Positions 16,851 to 25,617 of a stretch of 57,327 nt of DNA are shown piece by piece (the first letter of the stretch is position 1; the number at the start of each line of letters is the position of its first letter). The notes below the pieces were generated by a model. The model was given only the letters and a program-made list of their open reading frames with translations, had not been told where the DNA came from and searched no databases. A program made the translations under genes and the position numbers. The DNA is taken from NCBI GenBank assembly GCA_902801765.1, contig CADCJO010000004.1, positions 1 through 57,327 of the forward strand, written 5' to 3'. This DNA is from an uncultured Eubacteriales bacterium. Its GTDB lineage: Bacteria > Bacillota > Clostridia > Christensenellales > Aristaeellaceae.

Positions 16851-17696
16851 ATGCGCGATTCTTTGCTTCGTACAGCCGCATTTCTATGCATGTGCGTTTT
16901 CCTGCTGGGAAACGCGCATGTTTCTTTTGCGGATGATCTGACCTATACCGAGGCGTATTTCACCCGGCAGGAGGGTTACTCTGGCATCGTGGAGGTGCCG
17001 GGCAAGGGCCCCATGCGGTATTACGCCCAGAACGACCCGCTGTGGCAGGACATGGCCTATGAGCACAGCGATACCCAGAACCGCCGTCCCTTTGGCGACG
17101 GGGGCTGCGGACCGACGGCGGGGGCCATGGCGATTGCCAACCTGGTGCCGGAAGCGGAACTGAGCAGAATCAGCCAGTATGCCAGGAAGGAATACGCCAT
17201 CTGCCCCTGCTCCATCACCAAGGAAAAGTGCATCCATACCTACCACGCCCGCTATGTGCTCACCACCCAGCGGGACTTCACCCGCTTCCTGCCGCTGGTC
17301 CTGGGGGACTTCGCCATCGGCAACAACACCTTTGGCGTCTCCGGCCGCGGCGCGGACAAGGGTACAAACTCCGGCTTCCTGTATCAGGTGGCCCAGGCCT
17401 ACAGCCTGACCGTGACGGCTACCACGGACAAAAACGCGGCGTTTCAGGCGCTGCAGCAGGGCTGCACTGTGGTGGGCCATGCCGCCCGGGGCGGCGCATT
17501 CACCAATACGGGCCATTATTTGCTGATTGCGCATACCGATGCGGACAAGGTGTATGTCCTTGACCCGCTGGCCCGGGATACCTATAAAACCAACCAAAGC
17601 AAAATTCTGGAGATCCTTCGTCCCGGCCTGGTGGCGATCAAGCATTCCGATTATAAGGCCACCGGCATTGGCTCCTATATGATTTTCAGCCGATAA
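16851..17696 (+). CDS. Secreted C39-like cysteine peptidase family protein
   Basis: This 281-residue protein has a signal peptide (hydrophobic AAFLCMCVFLLGNAHVSFA) and a papain-like C39 (YvpB-like) domain. The oxyanion Gln is likely in YYAQNDPLWQ. The catalytic Cys is in DGGCGPTAGAMAIAN, the His in NTGHYLLIAH, and the third residue in VLDPL. Such exported proteins are probable peptidases or amidases of unknown target. ATG 16851 is used because AGGAG is five bases upstream; ATG 16836 lies at the end of the repeat. Extra cysteines (CPCSITKEKC) may form disulfides. Confidence 0.8.
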   Translation: MRDSLLRTAAFLCMCVFLLGNAHVSFADDLTYTEAYFTRQEGYSGIVEVPGKGPMRYYAQNDPLWQDMAYEHSDTQNRRPFGDGGCGPTAGAMAIANLVPEAELSRISQYARKEYAICPCSITKEKCIHTYHARYVLTTQRDFTRFLPLVLGDFAIGNNTFGVSGRGADKGTNSGFLYQVAQAYSLTVTATTDKNAAFQALQQGCTVVGHAARGGAFTNTGHYLLIAHTDADKVYVLDPLARDTYKTNQSKILEILRPGLVAIKHSDYKATGIGSYMIFSR

Positions 17697-17769
17697 ATGT
17701 GCGGAATTTTAATATACAAATAAAACAGAAGCGAAAACGGTGAGGCATTTTCCGAAAAGTCCCTGTGGT

Positions 17770-17828
17770 TTTCTCGGAAGGGGGAATGGGGGAAACCGCT
17801 CTTTAGCCTCCAAAGAGTGGTTTCCCCC
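17770..17828. repeat. GGGGGAAACCGCTC inverted repeat, short form
   Basis: A shared head (TTCTCGGAAGGGGG) is followed by a 17-bp inverted repeat with one mismatch, GGGGGAAACCGCTCTTT (17788-17804) with its complement (17812-17828). The same head and arms flank an expanded copy at 37187-37337. The rest of 17697-17836 shows nothing else. Confidence 0.75.
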
Positions 17829-17836
17829 GTAAAACT

Positions 17837-18013
17837 TCAAAAAAAGCTCCATCCGGAATCGGTATCCTCCGGACGGAGCTTTTTTTGCGCTTCTTTTTTC
17901 TTGTTGGGAATCACCCGGCTGATGGGTTTGAAGGCCCATTCCACGCGCTTTTCCCGGTTCAGCGCCTTCTGCGCTTTCTTGGTGAGCTTCTCCTTGGAAA
18001 CGTATTTTTTCAC
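17837..18013 (-). CDS. Small basic protein of unknown function
   Basis: This 58-residue, Lys/Arg-rich protein begins KKYVSKEKLTKKAQKALN and ends SGWSFF. I do not recognise a named domain, but similar short basic proteins are common in Clostridia (from memory, not checked). AGGAGG lies directly against ATG 18022, which is too close, so GTG 18013 nine bases downstream is the better start. The 3' end is unusual because the transcription terminator stem lies inside the last codons and the T-run encodes the final Phe-Phe-stop. No partner gene is evident; the M28 peptidase gene lies upstream in the same direction. Confidence 0.6.
   Translation of the reverse strand: MKKYVSKEKLTKKAQKALNREKRVEWAFKPISRVIPNKKKEAQKKLRPEDTDSGWSFF
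17838..17887 (-). terminator. Terminator overlapping the end of the small basic gene
   Basis: On the minus strand AAAAAAAGCTCCGTCCGGA pairs with TCCGGATGGAGCTTTTTTT (one mismatch). It overlaps the last codons and stop of the gene that starts at 18013. The symmetric A- and T-tracts make it potentially bidirectional. Confidence 0.85.
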
Positions 18014-18120
18014 GCGCAGCATCCTCCTTTCACGCCTCGGATAAATATGCGGATAATAATTTCGACATAAACAGAAAAATTCCTGCGTAAAAACGCAGGA
18101 ATCTGATAAGAGCAGGATTG

Positions 18121-19350
18121 TCAGTTATCCTTCCGCTTCCGGAACAGATATTCGTCCAGCTCGGTTTTTACCTTCTCGGGGATTTCTCGCTTCACCGGGC
18201 ACTTGACGGCGTCCGCCATGCGGCGGGTGAACGCCGTGAGGAAGATGCTGTCGGTGCGAATCCGGTCGTCGGACAGCACGTCGGGCGTGTCGTAGCGGTT
18301 GTGAATCACGGCCTGGCTGGGGCCGGCGATACGGGCGAAGGACAGCGCGGGCACGCCCTTATCCGCAAAGGGCGTGGAGTCGCTGGAATAAACGCCCTGG
18401 CGCGGCGCGATACCAAAGCCCAGCTCAGCGCCCAGATATTTGATGTAATCCACCAGCGCGTCTTCCGCGCTGACGCGGGCGATGAAGTGGCCCATGTAGG
18501 TGCCGATCATGTCCAGGTTGATGTTCAGGGCGATCTTGCAAAGCTCCGCTTCGTGGTCGCGCACATACGCCTTGGAACCCAGCAGCCCCCGCTCCTCGCT
18601 GCCGCAGAACACAAACCGCAGGCCGTAGCGGTGCTGTTCGCCTTTCAGCGCGTCCAGGATGCAAAGCAGGCCGATGCAACCGGTCATGTTGTCATAGGAG
18701 CCGCGGGAGAGAGGCACCGTGTCGTAGTGAGCGGTGAGCACGATCCATTCGTCGGTCAGGCCGGGCAGCTCCGCCACCACGTTGTGGGATTCTCCCTCGT
18801 ATTCCTTCTGCTTGATCGTGATCTTCGCGGTTTTCGCCCCGCTCTTGACCAGGGCGAAGGCGTCCTTCGCGTTGACGTTGGCGCAGAGCAGCTTCTTTGC
18901 CCCGTCCACCACATGGGGCCGCAGCTCCTTCTTATCAATGTCCCGGTCACGGTAGAATATGCTGCCGTCATAGGTAATGATGCCGACTGCGCCCGCTTCC
19001 AGCAGATCGTGATACACGAAGTACCGCACGCCGCCGTCCAGCAGCACGATGCTGTCCTTCGCCTTGGTGAGCGACGCCGGGTCGGTGTCCGGCAGGTAGA
19101 CCAGCGGCGCTTCCACCTCGCCGCTGCCGCACAGACGGTAGCCCTCGCAGGGAATTTCCTTGCCGTCGGCGTACAGATGCGCTTCCTCCATGGCCGCCAT
19201 TGCCACCGGGAAGTTCTCCAGCCACGCCTTCACGCCCATAGCTTCGCACTGGGCTTTCAGGTATTCGGCAACTTTTAATTCCTCCGCCGTGCCGCTGGTG
19301 TGGATAAAGTCAGTATCTTTGAGAATTTTCCGAATCGCCCGGTTGTTCAT
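18121..19350 (-). CDS. M28 family zinc aminopeptidase
   Basis: This 409-residue metallopeptidase has the M28 metal and catalytic motifs in order: HYDTVP (first zinc His and catalytic Asp), DNMTG (bridging Asp), SEERGLLGS (catalytic and zinc Glu), NLDMIG (Asp), and a C-terminal His in AVIHNRYDTPD. A PA-like insert lies between the N-terminal part and HYDTVP. No signal peptide is seen, so it is probably cytoplasmic. The open frame starts at 19380, but the predicted -10 box lies only eight bases before that codon, so ATG 19350 with an AAGGAC site is preferred. Substrate unknown. Confidence 0.88.
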   Translation of the reverse strand: MNNRAIRKILKDTDFIHTSGTAEELKVAEYLKAQCEAMGVKAWLENFPVAMAAMEEAHLYADGKEIPCEGYRLCGSGEVEAPLVYLPDTDPASLTKAKDSIVLLDGGVRYFVYHDLLEAGAVGIITYDGSIFYRDRDIDKKELRPHVVDGAKKLLCANVNAKDAFALVKSGAKTAKITIKQKEYEGESHNVVAELPGLTDEWIVLTAHYDTVPLSRGSYDNMTGCIGLLCILDALKGEQHRYGLRFVFCGSEERGLLGSKAYVRDHEAELCKIALNINLDMIGTYMGHFIARVSAEDALVDYIKYLGAELGFGIAPRQGVYSSDSTPFADKGVPALSFARIAGPSQAVIHNRYDTPDVLSDDRIRTDSIFLTAFTRRMADAVKCPVKREIPEKVKTELDEYLFRKRKDN

Positions 19351-19388
19351 GTGCTGTTCCGTCCTTTCTGTTTTGCTCATGTGCTCTG

Positions 19389-19417
19389 ATTATACCACAG
19401 TTGAGGATGTTTGTAAC
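19389..19417 (-). promoter_or_regulatory. Promoter for the M28 peptidase gene
   Basis: On the minus strand: GTTACA (19412-19417), a 17-base spacer, TATAAT (19389-19394). The -35 box is weak. Confidence 0.6.
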
Positions 19418-19441
19418 CTTTTTTTCGTGTTTTCTCTATCG

Positions 19442-19470
19442 TTGACCGGGCTTGCTTTTTATGATATACT
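19442..19470 (+). promoter_or_regulatory. Sigma-A promoter for the DEAD-box helicase gene
   Basis: TTGACC (19442-19447), a 17-base spacer, TATACT (19465-19470). It is divergent from the M28 promoter, with about 25 bases between the two -35 boxes. Confidence 0.85.
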
Positions 19471-19536
19471 TGCTCACGTAAAGGAATAGTAAGAGGAAAC
19501 GGGCCTGCGGGCTCTGTGAGGAAGGACGGAACACCC

Positions 19537-20721
19537 TTGAACCAGGAAGAAAAACTGACCGGATTTGAAAATATGGATTTGTCCACGGAGATCATGAAGG
19601 CCGTGGAAAAGATGGGCTTCCATGAAGCCACGCCCATTCAGGCGAAAACCATTCCCGTGATGATGGAAGGGCACGATGTGATCGGCATCGCCCCCACCGG
19701 CACGGGCAAAACCTGCGCCTTCGGCATTCCCATGCTGGAATATATTTCGCTCACCGACACACGTATTCAGGAACTGGTGCTGGCGCCCACCCGCGAGCTG
19801 GCTGTGCAGATCGGCCAGGAAATGGAAAAGCTGGCGGCCTTCATTCCCGAGGTGCGCATCGCGGTGCTGTACGGCGGCCAGCCGATTTCCAAACAGCTGA
19901 ACCAATTGAAGAAAAAGCCCCAGATCATCGTGGCCACTCCGGGGCGGATGCTGGACCATATGCAGCGCGGCACAGCAAGACTCAACGCCGTGCATACCAT
20001 GGTGATTGACGAAGCCGACGAAATGCTGAAAATGGGCTTTGTGAAGGACGTGTGCAAGATCATTGAGGCGGTGCCGACGACGCGGCAGCTGGTGATGTTC
20101 TCCGCCACCACCAACCAGGACGTCATGACCATTTCCTGGAGATACCAGCATGATCCAGTTGAAATCACCGTTCCGGCCACGCAGGAAAACAAGCCGAAGA
20201 TTACGCAGTACGTCATCCCCACCACGCGGGAGGAAAAGTACGAACACCTGCTGTATCTGCTGGATTCCGACGTGTACGGCCGCATTATGATTTTCACCAA
20301 CACCAAGGACATGTGCCGCCGCCTGAGCGAACGGCTCAATAAGGCGGGCTACGACACCGAGGCGCTCCACGGCGACATTCCCCAGTCCAAGCGCAATCAG
20401 GTGATGTCCGGGTTCAAGCGCGGCAAGTTCCCCATCCTGGTGTGCACCGACGTGGCGGCCCGGGGCATCGACGTGGACGACGTGGAGGCGGTCATCAACT
20501 TCGACCTGCCCAACGAAAACGAATACTACATTCACCGCATCGGCAGGACTGGCCGCGCGAAAAAGCACGGCGTGGCGTTCACTTTGCTTACCTTCACCGA
20601 AAGCGTGCGGCTGGACGAAATCTTCAAATATGTACAGAGCCAGCCGACCTATTTGAAGTTTGACGATATGGGCGTGCTGCGCTATCAGGACAGCAAGGAA
20701 GCTTTTTTTGAGAATATTTGA
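19537..20721 (+). CDS. DEAD-box ATP-dependent RNA helicase
   Basis: This helicase (394 residues from TTG 19537) unwinds RNA duplexes using ATP. Motifs are the Q motif (ATPIQAKTIP), I (APTGTGKT), Ia (PTRELAVQ), II (DEAD), III (FSATT), V (CTDVAARGIDV) and VI (HRIGRTGRA). It is a minimal core enzyme and lacks the C-terminal RNA-binding tail of CshA, DbpA or DeaD. The TTG start has AGGAAGGA upstream; an in-frame GTG at 19516 would overlap that site. Likely roles are ribosome assembly or mRNA turnover, which fits the other RNA genes in the window. It is followed by a weak hairpin with a T-run near 20743-20785. Confidence 0.93.
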   Translation: MNQEEKLTGFENMDLSTEIMKAVEKMGFHEATPIQAKTIPVMMEGHDVIGIAPTGTGKTCAFGIPMLEYISLTDTRIQELVLAPTRELAVQIGQEMEKLAAFIPEVRIAVLYGGQPISKQLNQLKKKPQIIVATPGRMLDHMQRGTARLNAVHTMVIDEADEMLKMGFVKDVCKIIEAVPTTRQLVMFSATTNQDVMTISWRYQHDPVEITVPATQENKPKITQYVIPTTREEKYEHLLYLLDSDVYGRIMIFTNTKDMCRRLSERLNKAGYDTEALHGDIPQSKRNQVMSGFKRGKFPILVCTDVAARGIDVDDVEAVINFDLPNENEYYIHRIGRTGRAKKHGVAFTLLTFTESVRLDEIFKYVQSQPTYLKFDDMGVLRYQDSKEAFFENI

Positions 20722-20874
20722 GCGGAATTGCTGGCTGGGCATCGGAAAAGTTTCTTCCGTATGCCTTTCTTTTTTTGATTTTTTATGGTATAATTTTCAG
20801 GAAAGTATGATCCTTCCGCGCCGGGATATGGAAAGAAATCAACGAAAACGGCGCAAAGAAATGAGGGGTTGCGT

Positions 20875-21168
20875 ATGAAGCACGATGATATGACGCGCCT
20901 GCTGGACGCTATCCTGTGTCTGAAAACCAAAGAAGAACTGGAATGCTTTTTTGACGATCTGTGCACCATTCAGGAAATCAACGCCATGGTGCAGCGCTTT
21001 GACGTGGCCCTGCAGCTGGACAAAGGCCTGACGTATTCGCAGATCGCCGGGGTGACACATGCCAGCACGGCCACGATCAGCCGGGTCAACCGAAGCCTGG
21101 TGTACGGCGCGGAAGGATATAAACTGGCCATCGAGCGCATGCGCAAAACAGAAAAAGGGGACGAATGA
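20875..21168 (+). CDS. yerC: YerC/TrpR-like family regulator
   Basis: This 97-residue protein has a TrpR-like helix-turn-helix of the YerC/YecD family. The N-terminal helices (LLDAILCLKTKEELECFFDD) are followed by TYSQIAGVTHASTATISRVNR as the DNA-reading unit. A gene of this family lies near pcrB-pcrA-ligA in Bacillus, and the same order with pcrA and ligA is seen here. The ATG at 20875 follows GAGGGG. A TATAAT at 20789-20794 is a likely -10 box but has no good -35. Its stop overlaps the pcrA start in ATGA, so the two are coupled. The target operator is unknown. Confidence 0.9.
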   Translation: MKHDDMTRLLDAILCLKTKEELECFFDDLCTIQEINAMVQRFDVALQLDKGLTYSQIAGVTHASTATISRVNRSLVYGAEGYKLAIERMRKTEKGDE

Positions 21169-23483
21169 TGGATTTATCTGCTCTCAATCCGATGCAGAAG
21201 CAAGCGGCGGAAACGCTGAACGGGCCGGTGCTGATTCTGGCCGGTGCGGGCAGCGGCAAAACCAGAACGCTCACCTACCGGATCGCCAACCTGATGGATT
21301 CCGGCGTGCAGCCCTGGCATATTCTGGCGCTGACGTTTACCAATAAAGCCGCCCGCGAAATGCGCGAACGCGTTGAAAAGCTGGTGGGCGAAAATGCGAA
21401 CGATATGTGGCTGGGTACGTTCCACTCCGTGTGCGTGCGCATCCTGCGGCGCGACATTGAAAAGCTCGGCTACAAACGCTCCTTTACCATTTATGACGAC
21501 GACGACCAGCTGCGCGTGATCAAGGACGGCCTCAAAGCTCTGGGTCAGGACGAAAACCGCTCCCAGCCCAAGGAAATGCGCGCGAAAATCTCCGGGGCAA
21601 AAAACAAAATGCTTTCCCCGGACGAATGGTTTCAGGAATCCGAGAAAGACTATCAGTGCCAGCAGTTCCACGATCTGTATTCCTACTATGAAGAACGCCT
21701 CCGCGCCGCCAACGCGCTGGACTTTGACGATCTGCTGCTGCGCACGCTGGAACTGTTTTTGGAGCATCCGCCGGTGCTGGATTACTATCGCCAGCGGTTC
21801 CAGTATGTTTTGGTGGACGAGTACCAGGACACCAACGCCGCGCAGTATCATTTCGTGCGGCTGCTGACCGAGGAAAGCCGCAACCTGTGCGTCGTGGGTG
21901 ACGACGACCAGTCCATTTACGGCTGGCGCGGCGCGGATATCCGCAATATTCTGGATTTTGAAAAGGATTATCCCGACGCGAAGGTCATCAAGCTGGAGCA
22001 GAACTACCGCTCCACCGCCAACATCCTGGACGCCGCCAACCAGGTGATCGCCCACAACGTGGGGCGCAAGGAAAAAGCCCTGTGGACGGACGCGGGCGAG
22101 GGTGAGAAAATCCATCTGTACAGCGCGGGGGATGAACGCGAGGAAGCCGCTTGGCTGTGCGAACGCATCAAGCGGCTGCAAAAGGCGCAGATGCCCTATG
22201 CGCAGATGGCTGTTTTGTACCGCAACCACAGCCTGAGCCGCGTGATCGAAGAAATGCTCACCCGGGCGGGCATCCCCTATAAGGTGTTCGGCGGCACGCG
22301 GTTCTATGACCGCAAGGAGGTGCGGGACGCGCTGGCTTATCTGCGCGTGATCGTGAATCCGGCGGACGATGTGTCGCTGGTGCGCATCATCAACACGCCC
22401 AAGCGCTCCATTGGCGACGCGACTGTGGCGACGCTGCAGGAGTACGCCAAGAGCGAGGATTTGCCGCTTTTTTCCGTGCTCAGCGACCCGCCGGAAACCC
22501 TGTCTTCCCGGCCGCGCAAGTGCATCGGCGATTTCGCGCTGCTGCTGATGAAGCTGACGGCGCTGAAGGATACGCTGCCCCTGTCGGAGCTTGTGACCAC
22601 CATGCTGGAGGAAACCGGGCTCAAAGCCCAGTTTGAGCTGGAGGGAAACGAAGAAGCCCAGACCCGGCTGGAAAACCTGCTGGAATTTGCGGCCGCCGCC
22701 AAGGAATTTGAGACACAGAGCGATGACAAAACGCTGGAAGCGTTTCTGGAAAACGTGTCGCTGGTGACCGATCTGGACAACCAGGAGGCCGCGCCGCAGT
22801 ATGTGACCCTCATGACCATGCACAGCGCCAAGGGCCTGGAATACGACGCCGTGTTCATGGCCGGAATGGAGGAGGGCATTTTCCCCTCCATACGCTCCCA
22901 AATGGATGAAAACAAAATGGAAGAGGAGCGCCGCCTCTGCTACGTGGGCATGACGCGGGCGAAAAAGATTCTGTTTCTCTCCTTCGCCCGCAGGCGCACG
23001 ATCTACAACCAGATCACCCACAACCCTCCCTCCGTGTTTTTAAAGGAAATCCCCGACCGCCTCATTCTGGACGAATGGGCCAACGCGACAAAAAACAGCG
23101 GCTTTATGGCCGAACCTGCAAAGCCCGCCGCCGTTTCCCGCCGCGACAGGCCGCGAAACCTGAGCTTTGGCACCCCCGGCATGGCGGCGGGTGGTCGCAC
23201 CGCGCTGGGCGGCAATGGCTTCTCTTCAGGAGCAAGGGGAGGGCTGAATATCCCCGGGGTGCAAAAGGGCTTCATAGCGTCGCCCGCGCGGGAGAACGCC
23301 CCCAGCGCCATGAAGAACATGTTCCGCCCCGGCGACCACGTGCTGCACCGCAAGTTCGGGGAGGGCACCGTGCAGGCCGTGCATGGCTCCGGCGCGGACG
23401 CCCGTATCCAGATCGCCTTCACCGCTTATGGCACCAAGGAGTTTTCACTCTCTATCGCGCCCATTGTGAAAATTGAAGAATAA
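21165..23483 (+). CDS. pcrA: ATP-dependent DNA helicase PcrA (UvrD/Rep family)
   Basis: This 772-residue superfamily 1 helicase works in DNA repair and removes proteins from DNA. Motifs are LILAGAGSGKTRTLTYR (I), LTFTNKAAREMRERV (Ia), VDEYQDTNAAQY (II), GDDDQSIYGWRGAD (III), EQNYRSTANIL (IV), TMHSAKGLEYD (V) and CYVGMTRAKK (VI). The C-terminal tail has the PcrA-type RNA-polymerase-binding fold (HRKFGEGTVQAVHGSG). The start overlaps the yerC stop. A second ATG follows immediately at 21168 and cannot be excluded. The gene is followed by a hairpin and then ligA, a conserved pair in Bacillota. Confidence 0.97.
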   Translation: MMDLSALNPMQKQAAETLNGPVLILAGAGSGKTRTLTYRIANLMDSGVQPWHILALTFTNKAAREMRERVEKLVGENANDMWLGTFHSVCVRILRRDIEKLGYKRSFTIYDDDDQLRVIKDGLKALGQDENRSQPKEMRAKISGAKNKMLSPDEWFQESEKDYQCQQFHDLYSYYEERLRAANALDFDDLLLRTLELFLEHPPVLDYYRQRFQYVLVDEYQDTNAAQYHFVRLLTEESRNLCVVGDDDQSIYGWRGADIRNILDFEKDYPDAKVIKLEQNYRSTANILDAANQVIAHNVGRKEKALWTDAGEGEKIHLYSAGDEREEAAWLCERIKRLQKAQMPYAQMAVLYRNHSLSRVIEEMLTRAGIPYKVFGGTRFYDRKEVRDALAYLRVIVNPADDVSLVRIINTPKRSIGDATVATLQEYAKSEDLPLFSVLSDPPETLSSRPRKCIGDFALLLMKLTALKDTLPLSELVTTMLEETGLKAQFELEGNEEAQTRLENLLEFAAAAKEFETQSDDKTLEAFLENVSLVTDLDNQEAAPQYVTLMTMHSAKGLEYDAVFMAGMEEGIFPSIRSQMDENKMEEERRLCYVGMTRAKKILFLSFARRRTIYNQITHNPPSVFLKEIPDRLILDEWANATKNSGFMAEPAKPAAVSRRDRPRNLSFGTPGMAAGGRTALGGNGFSSGARGGLNIPGVQKGFIASPARENAPSAMKNMFRPGDHVLHRKFGEGTVQAVHGSGADARIQIAFTAYGTKEFSLSIAPIVKIEE

Positions 23484-23497
23484 CAAAACCTGTTCAG

Positions 23498-23531
23498 CGG
23501 GGATTCTTCCGTGACGGAGGAATCCCCGTTT
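23498..23531 (+). terminator. Hairpin between pcrA and ligA
   Basis: CGGGGATTCTTCCG (23498-23511) pairs with CGGAGGAATCCCCG (23515-23528), one mismatch, followed by TTT. It may only attenuate transcription, as no separate ligA promoter is evident. Confidence 0.7.
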
Positions 23532-23562
23532 GTGATTGATCAAGCATCAAAGGAGCAGCGCC

Positions 23563-25539
23563 GTGAAACAGTTTTCTGATATGCGTTCCCTGGTGGATTA
23601 CCTGAACAAGACCGCTCATGAATATTATGTGCTGGACAATCCCAGCATCTCTGACGCGGAGTGGGACGGATTGTATAACCAGCTCCTGGCTATGGAGAAG
23701 GAGACCGGCACAGTGCTGCCGGATTCACCGACCCACCGGGTGGGCGGCGCGCCGCTGGCCGCGTTCACGCAGCACCGCCATATCTCCCGCCTGTGGAGCA
23801 TGGACAAGGCCCAGAGCGAGGAGGAGCTCAACGCCTGGTTTGACCGGACGGAAAAGCTGTGGGCCCAGGATGGGACGCTGCCGCCGCTCAGTTATGGCGT
23901 GGAATATAAGTTCGACGGGCTGACACTGAACCTGACGTATGAAAACGGCCTCCTGATCCAGGCCGCCACCCGGGGCGACGGCGAGGTGGGGGAAGCTATT
24001 CTTCCCCAGGCCCTCACGGTGCGGGGCGTGCCGCTGTCCATTCCGTGGAAGGGCAGGATCGAGGTGCAGGGCGAATGCATTATGCGCCTGAGCGCTTTGG
24101 AAGCGTATAACAAAACCGCCGCCGAGCCCCTCAAAAACGCCCGCAACGCCGCTGCCGGGGCTCTGCGCAACCTGGACCCCGCTGTGACCGCCAGCCGCAA
24201 CCTGTCCGCCTTTTTCTATCAGGTGGGCACCATCGACAATCCGCCCTATCATGATCAGGTGGGTATGGTGCAGTTCATCAAAGATCAGGGCTTCCCTGTC
24301 AGCCCGTATTTTGAAACCTCGGACACCCGGGAGGGCGTGATCGGCCTCATCCGCGCCATCGAGGAGCAGCGGCCCAATCTGGATTTCCTCATCGACGGGG
24401 CGGTCATCAAGGTGATGGATCAGCAGACGCGCACCATGATGGGCTTTACCGACAAATTCCCCCGCTGGGCGGTGGCCTACAAATTCGCCGCCGAGGAAAA
24501 CACTGCCACGCTGGAAAAAGTTACCTGGGAGCTGGGCCGCACCGGCAAGCTGACGCCCCTGGCTCACGTGTCGCCGGTGGACTTCGCGGGCGTGACGGTC
24601 AAAAAAGCCACGCTCAACAACGCGGGGGACATTCAGCGCAAGAAGCTGACCCTGGGCTGCACGGTGTGGATTCGCCGCTCCAACGACGTGATTCCCGAAA
24701 TCCTGGGCAGCGTGGAGGACGGCATCAAGGGCAAGCCCATCGAAACGCCTACGGTCTGCCCGGCCTGCGGAGGCCCGCTTACCTGGCGCGGGGCGCATCT
24801 GTACTGCCTGAACCGGGAAACCTGCCGCCCCCAGGCGGTGGCGCGGCTGGCCCACTTCGCGTCCCGGGACGCCATGGATATTACCGGATTTTCTGAAAAA
24901 ACCGCCGATCTGCTGTACGACACCCTGAACGTGCGTGATCCCGCCGACCTGTATTCCCTCACGGTGGAGCAACTGCAGGCGCTGGACGGTTTTCAGGACA
25001 AGCGCGCCCAGAACCTGGTGAACGCGCTGGAGGACAGCAAGCATTGCCCCCTGTCCCGGTTCCTGCTGGCCATCGGCATTCCCAATATTGGCCGTAGAAC
25101 GGCGCGGGATTTGGCTGCCGCCTTCGGCACGCTGGAAAATGTGCGGAAGGCGACCATGGAAGCGCTGGTCGCTATGGACGACGTGGGAGAGATCGTGGCC
25201 CAGAGCGTGATCGACTTTTTCTCCTTCCCGGAAAACAACCGCATGATCGACCGGCTGCTGGCTGCCGGTGTAACGCCACAGAGCGAGCAAAAACAGCAGG
25301 GCGGCGCGCTCATGGGACTCACGATGGTGGTTACCGGCACGCTGCCCACCTTTTCCCGTCAGGAGGCCGAAGCCTTCATCCGCGACCATGGCGGCGTGGC
25401 CGCGGGCTCGGTCAGCAAAAAGACCGCCTACGTGGTAGCGGGGGAGAATGCGGGCAGCAAGCTGACCAAAGCCCAGGCCCTGGGTATCCCAGTCATTTCA
25501 GAGGAAGAATTAAAGCGGATGGCGGAAGAAACGTCCTGA
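23563..25539 (+). CDS. ligA: NAD-dependent DNA ligase LigA
   Basis: This 658-residue enzyme seals nicks in replication and repair using NAD. Domains in order are Ia (YYVLDNPSISDAEWDGLYNQL), the adenylation domain with catalytic Lys in EYKFDGL and TRGDGEVGE, an OB fold (AVAYKFA, TGKLTPLAHVSPV), a four-Cys zinc finger (CPACGG, then CLNRETC), HhH repeats (FLLAIGIPNIGRRTAR) and a C-terminal BRCT (TMVVTGTLPTFSRQEAEAF). Length is normal. GTG 23563 is chosen for its AAAGGAG site; the open frame begins nine codons earlier at TTG. Confidence 0.97.
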   Translation: MKQFSDMRSLVDYLNKTAHEYYVLDNPSISDAEWDGLYNQLLAMEKETGTVLPDSPTHRVGGAPLAAFTQHRHISRLWSMDKAQSEEELNAWFDRTEKLWAQDGTLPPLSYGVEYKFDGLTLNLTYENGLLIQAATRGDGEVGEAILPQALTVRGVPLSIPWKGRIEVQGECIMRLSALEAYNKTAAEPLKNARNAAAGALRNLDPAVTASRNLSAFFYQVGTIDNPPYHDQVGMVQFIKDQGFPVSPYFETSDTREGVIGLIRAIEEQRPNLDFLIDGAVIKVMDQQTRTMMGFTDKFPRWAVAYKFAAEENTATLEKVTWELGRTGKLTPLAHVSPVDFAGVTVKKATLNNAGDIQRKKLTLGCTVWIRRSNDVIPEILGSVEDGIKGKPIETPTVCPACGGPLTWRGAHLYCLNRETCRPQAVARLAHFASRDAMDITGFSEKTADLLYDTLNVRDPADLYSLTVEQLQALDGFQDKRAQNLVNALEDSKHCPLSRFLLAIGIPNIGRRTARDLAAAFGTLENVRKATMEALVAMDDVGEIVAQSVIDFFSFPENNRMIDRLLAAGVTPQSEQKQQGGALMGLTMVVTGTLPTFSRQEAEAFIRDHGGVAAGSVSKKTAYVVAGENAGSKLTKAQALGIPVISEEELKRMAEETS

Positions 25540-25558
25540 CAGAAATCCTGCCGCGGCA

Positions 25559-25587
25559 TTGCGTTTTTTGACGATTTCGGGTACAAT
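25559..25587 (+). promoter_or_regulatory. Promoter for the 679-residue membrane protein gene
   Basis: TTGCGT (25559-25564), a 17-base spacer, TACAAT (25582-25587), about 30 bases before the ATG. Confidence 0.65.
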
Positions 25588-25617
25588 ACAGTTGAATCCT
25601 CGAAATCGGAGGTCACT

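Noticed and set aside
19351..19380. Start of the M28 peptidase at 19380
   Set aside because: It lies about eight bases from the -10 box; ATG 19350 with an AAGGAC site fits better.
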